DNA of 62,523 bases from Flavobacterium sp. (lineage in GTDB: Bacteria > Bacteroidota > Bacteroidia > Flavobacteriales > Flavobacteriaceae). Below are positions 59,673 to 62,523 of this stretch, in pieces. A model generated the notes under the pieces. That model had not been told where the DNA came from and searched no databases. It was given only the letters and a program-made list of their open reading frames with translations. The position numbers were made by a program, and so were the translations under genes. The DNA is taken from contig JAHEZJ010000018.1 in the NCBI GenBank assembly GCA_023251135.1, positions 1 to 62,523 on the forward strand, written 5' to 3'. Numbering within the stretch: position 1 is the stretch's first letter; every line of letters begins with the position of its first letter.

Positions 59673-61157
59673 ATGTCTATTAAATCAGTAGCGGCAAAAT
59701 TATTTGCCAGCACCATATATTATCAAACAAAGGCTTGGGCTAGTAAGCCGGTCGAAACCCAACAGACAGTATTTAAGAACTTAATACATAGTGCCAGAGA
59801 AACTCAGTTTGGAGAAGATCACCATTTTGAAAAAATAAAAACGGTTCATGATTTCAGGAAACGTGTACCGATTCGTGATTATGAAGATTTAAAGCCTTAT
59901 ATCGATAAGGTCCGAATGGGGGAGAAAAATATTCTTTGGAAAGGAAAACCACTTTATTTTGCTAAAACTTCGGGTACAACTTCGGGAGCAAAGTATATTC
60001 CGCTTACCAAAGAGTCAATGCCTTATCATATTGAAGCTTCCAGAAATGCAATTCTGCACTATATTTATGAAACCGGAAATGCTGATTTTGTGGATGGAAA
60101 AATGATTTTCCTGCAGGGAAGTCCAATTTTAATTGAAAAATACGGGATCAAATTTGGGAGATTATCAGGAATAGGAGCGCATTTTGTGCCAAAATATCTT
60201 CAAAAAAACCGAATGCCTTCCTGGGAAACCAATTGTATTGAAGACTGGGAAACCAAAATTGATGCCATTGTTGAGGAAACGATCGAGCAGGACATGACGA
60301 TTATTTCAGGGATTCCGTCATGGGTTCAAATGTATTTCGAACGTTTACAGGAGAAAAGCGGTGGTAAAAAAATTAGTGAGTTGTTTCAAAACTTTCAGTT
60401 GTTTATTTATGGTGGAGTAAATTATGAACCCTATCGTGCGAAGTTTGAAAACATGATTGGTAAAAAAGTAGACAGTATTGAGCTGTTTCCTGCCTCTGAA
60501 GGTTTTTTTGCCTATCAGGATTCCCAAAAAACAAAGGGTATGCTTTTGTTGTTGAATTCGGGAATTTTCTATGAGTTTATTAAGGCTGACGACTTCTTTT
60601 CAGAGAATCCCAAAAGTCTAACTATCGGAGAAGTAGAAACAGGAGTTAATTATGCCTTGATTATTTCGACAAATGCGGGACTATGGCGCTATAATATTGG
60701 TGATACCGTTCAGTTTACATCGTTATTTCCGCATCGGGTTATAGTATCGGGCCGAATCAAACATTATATTTCTGCATTTGGAGAACATGTGATTGCAAAT
60801 GAAGTGGAGAATGCAATGAAAGAAGCCACTCAGGGAACTAAAATTGTAATCAATGAATTTACAGTTGCACCACAAATAAATCCTGCAAGCGGGTTACCGT
60901 ATCACGAATGGCTGATTGAATTTGAAACCGAGCCAGAAAATATGGAAGTTTTTGCCGAAGCAATTGACAGTTCGATGCGAAAGCAAAACATTTATTACGA
61001 TGATTTGATTACCGGAAATGTTTTGCGCAAAGTGGTGGTAACCAAAGTGTCTAAAAATGGATTTCAGGAATATATGAAGTCACAAGGGAAATTAGGCGGA
61101 CAAAACAAAATTCCAAGATTATCCAATAATAGAGATATTGCGGATAATTTAAAGTAA
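59673..61157 (+). CDS. GH3 auxin-responsive-promoter-family (acyl-adenylate-forming) protein
   Basis: This 494-residue protein belongs to the GH3 branch of the ANL superfamily. The ATP-binding P-loop motif is AKTSGTTSGAKYIPLTKESM. Other conserved blocks are ISGIPSWVQMYFERL, FIYGGVNYEPYRAKFENMIG, VDSIELFPASEGFFAYQDSQ and LWRYNIGDTVQFTSLFPHRVIVSGRIKHYISAFGEHVIANEVENAM. Plant GH3 enzymes join amino acids to acyl acids; the bacterial substrate is unknown. It forms a two-gene unit with the preceding membrane protein. Confidence 0.92.
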   Translation: MSIKSVAAKLFASTIYYQTKAWASKPVETQQTVFKNLIHSARETQFGEDHHFEKIKTVHDFRKRVPIRDYEDLKPYIDKVRMGEKNILWKGKPLYFAKTSGTTSGAKYIPLTKESMPYHIEASRNAILHYIYETGNADFVDGKMIFLQGSPILIEKYGIKFGRLSGIGAHFVPKYLQKNRMPSWETNCIEDWETKIDAIVEETIEQDMTIISGIPSWVQMYFERLQEKSGGKKISELFQNFQLFIYGGVNYEPYRAKFENMIGKKVDSIELFPASEGFFAYQDSQKTKGMLLLLNSGIFYEFIKADDFFSENPKSLTIGEVETGVNYALIISTNAGLWRYNIGDTVQFTSLFPHRVIVSGRIKHYISAFGEHVIANEVENAMKEATQGTKIVINEFTVAPQINPASGLPYHEWLIEFETEPENMEVFAEAIDSSMRKQNIYYDDLITGNVLRKVVVTKVSKNGFQEYMKSQGKLGGQNKIPRLSNNRDIADNLK

Positions 61158-61250
61158 AAATTATACTGAAACAACAGTTTAGTAACACTGAGATTTTATG
61201 AAAGTATAGGTTTAAATTACTACTTTCGTTGATTGAAGAATACAAAGTAC

Positions 61251-61269
61251 ATCTTCTTAGGAAGAAGAT
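61251..61269 (+). other. Small hairpin in the leader of the last gene
   Basis: ATCTTCTT/AAGAAGAT with loop AGG, 18 nt before the ATG at 61287. A TACTTTCG element (one base off consensus) lies at 61220-61227. Confidence 0.35.
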
Positions 61270-61286
61270 TTTAAAATAAAATAAGC

Positions 61287-62523
61287 ATGAAAGAAACCAA
61301 ACATATATCAAGATCAAGAGCACAGGAATCGTCTGCTGCTATAGAAAAAATGTACATTACAATGCGTCACTTGTTCAACCGTGGTTTTTACAAACCAATG
61401 GGAGTTTCCGGGGATAGTTTACGCGAATCATTATTAGCATTACGTCCGGAAATTTACGGAAATATAGGTGAAGAAAAAGTAGAATTAAATGGACTTTTGT
61501 ACGTTATAGAACGTTTGCCAATTGGAATTGAACAATGTCGTTTTATCAATTTAACTTCAGACGAAGGATACTCTAAATCACATTTTCAGCCAATTGTTCC
61601 TCCAAAAAGAAGAAGAAACTGTTACCGAATTGATGAGGAACAAATGAACGTTGAAATTACTCGTGGACGTTCAGACATTTACGATATTTTGACACACCTG
61701 ACTTTTATTTTTATCGAATCACATAAAATTAAAAACAGAGTTTTATTAGATGATGGAGGAGAGGTTTCGCGCGATTGGCTTAAATTAGAACAGGCTGTAT
61801 TGCAAACAAAGAAACTTTCTCAAATCGAAAAAGAAAAAGCAATCTCGCATGTTGCTAATATTTTAGCGCGAACTTTTGAAGAGGTTTTGGATATTTATGA
61901 TGCTTTTGGATCAGAAAATGCTCCGGATCGTTTTCTGCACGTTATTTACTGGTTAGGGAAATTAGCAATTGAAGAAGTTATTGACAATAATAAACGTACC
62001 ATTACTTTTAGTCCCGTATTAAGAGAGCGTTTAGGACATCATATTCATGGTGAAATCTGGGCAACCAATATCAAGGAAGTTCTTAAGGCAAATAACCTGT
62101 TAAAACGTCCAATTCACGTTATAAGTGCAAATATGCACAGTGTGATGAATTCAATTTTTGCAACACCCTTGTTGAAAACAAAATTCAAGGAGAAGTCTGA
62201 TTTTTATATTTACGAAGAATTAAGCAAATCAGGAGCAAAAGAAATTAGAGGAGTTGTAGAAGAACTGGCATTAAAAAATGGTATGATTTCGCTACCGGAT
62301 AGTTCCGGAACGAATATCGATGTTCAGATTTTTGATACCGCAAAAATTGACTGGGCAAAAACCGCTTTTCCAAAAGCAAAACTGGAAGAAGAAAAACCAG
62401 TTATTATTGTTATGGATTATGCATTTGGTGAGCAGGCATATGAGACTATCGACGAGCTTTTGAAACCGTTTAAAAAAGATACTTTACTGAATGTAAAATC
62501 TGTTTCGATAATGGGGAAAGCCG
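61287..62523 (+). CDS. Conserved Bacteroidota protein of unknown function (DUF6909-like), C-terminus cut by window edge
   Basis: The ATG at 61287 opens a frame of 412 codons that is still open at the window end. It begins MKETKHISRSRAQESSAAIE and continues through FNRGFYKPMGVSGDSLRESLLALRPEIYG and YVIERLPIGIEQCRFINLTSDEGYSKSHFQPIVPPKRRRNCYRID. I recall this start from a conserved cytoplasmic Bacteroidota family labelled DUF6909. The later part (EKPVIIVMDYAFGEQAYETIDELLKPF) looks like a Rossmann- or phosphorylase-type strand-loop-helix, as in nucleoside phosphorylases or AMP nucleosidases, but that is only a resemblance. It has its own leader of about 130 nt. Confidence 0.75.
   Translation, partial: MKETKHISRSRAQESSAAIEKMYITMRHLFNRGFYKPMGVSGDSLRESLLALRPEIYGNIGEEKVELNGLLYVIERLPIGIEQCRFINLTSDEGYSKSHFQPIVPPKRRRNCYRIDEEQMNVEITRGRSDIYDILTHLTFIFIESHKIKNRVLLDDGGEVSRDWLKLEQAVLQTKKLSQIEKEKAISHVANILARTFEEVLDIYDAFGSENAPDRFLHVIYWLGKLAIEEVIDNNKRTITFSPVLRERLGHHIHGEIWATNIKEVLKANNLLKRPIHVISANMHSVMNSIFATPLLKTKFKEKSDFYIYEELSKSGAKEIRGVVEELALKNGMISLPDSSGTNIDVQIFDTAKIDWAKTAFPKAKLEEEKPVIIVMDYAFGEQAYETIDELLKPFKKDTLLNVKSVSIMGKA

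Overview
The window is chromosomal DNA of a gliding member of the Bacteroidota, almost certainly a Flavobacterium close to F. johnsoniae. The evidence is AT-rich DNA, Bacteroidota-type promoters (TTG-N17/18-TANNTTTG), many secreted proteins, and a locus with the gene order of the F. johnsoniae sprC-sprD-sprB gliding operon. There is no prophage, insertion sequence, rRNA operon or CRISPR array. Most genes are housekeeping genes.

Region 1 (1-20.7 kb, minus strand) is a gliding-motility surface-adhesin operon. Transcription runs from about 20.7 kb leftward: a 150-aa exported protein, a 430-aa beta-helix-like exported protein, a 138-aa exported protein, SprC-like (type B T9SS C-terminal domain), SprD-like (PorP/SprF-type barrel, about 800 residues of Ala/Lys repeats, small alpha/beta C-terminus) and a giant SprB-like adhesin. 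The adhesin has about 33 repeats in the visible 4070 codons and is cut by the left edge. SprF would be expected just outside.

Region 2 (20.7-34.3 kb) holds housekeeping genes: holB, a DoxX-like gene, an acyl-CoA thioesterase, recA, plsC, trpS, dprA, a HU-CCDC81/SPOR cell-envelope gene, a Pif1/RecD-type helicase and an OmpH-like lipoprotein. A 570-base gap after recA carries two promoter-plus-terminator units, one with a 34-codon ORF.

Region 3 (34.3-44.9 kb) has a SAM methyltransferase with a decayed duplicate of its 3' end, mnmG, six parS-like palindromes in 351 bp (one forming the last codons of ybeY), ybeY, a DUF4175-like membrane protein, gltX and an SPFH protein.

Region 4 (44.9-54.5 kb) has a YtxH/holin-like/DUF6327-like stress-type cluster, a three-copy tandem repeat of about 338 bp, glnS, folB, tRNA-Cys, palindromic dispersed repeats, and an rnr-GIN domain-lysE operon.

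Region 5 (54.5-62.5 kb) begins with a 720-base AT-rich gap rich in TTATYAACA-like 9-mers. In hand counts the G/C strand bias switches across this gap, and leftward genes dominate before it while rightward genes dominate after it. With the parS cluster 17 kb away, it is the best candidate for the chromosomal replication origin. After it come rpiB, a DUF1294 gene, tex, tatA, a peptidase-less M23-type membrane protein, a GH3-family gene and a partial conserved gene running off the right edge.
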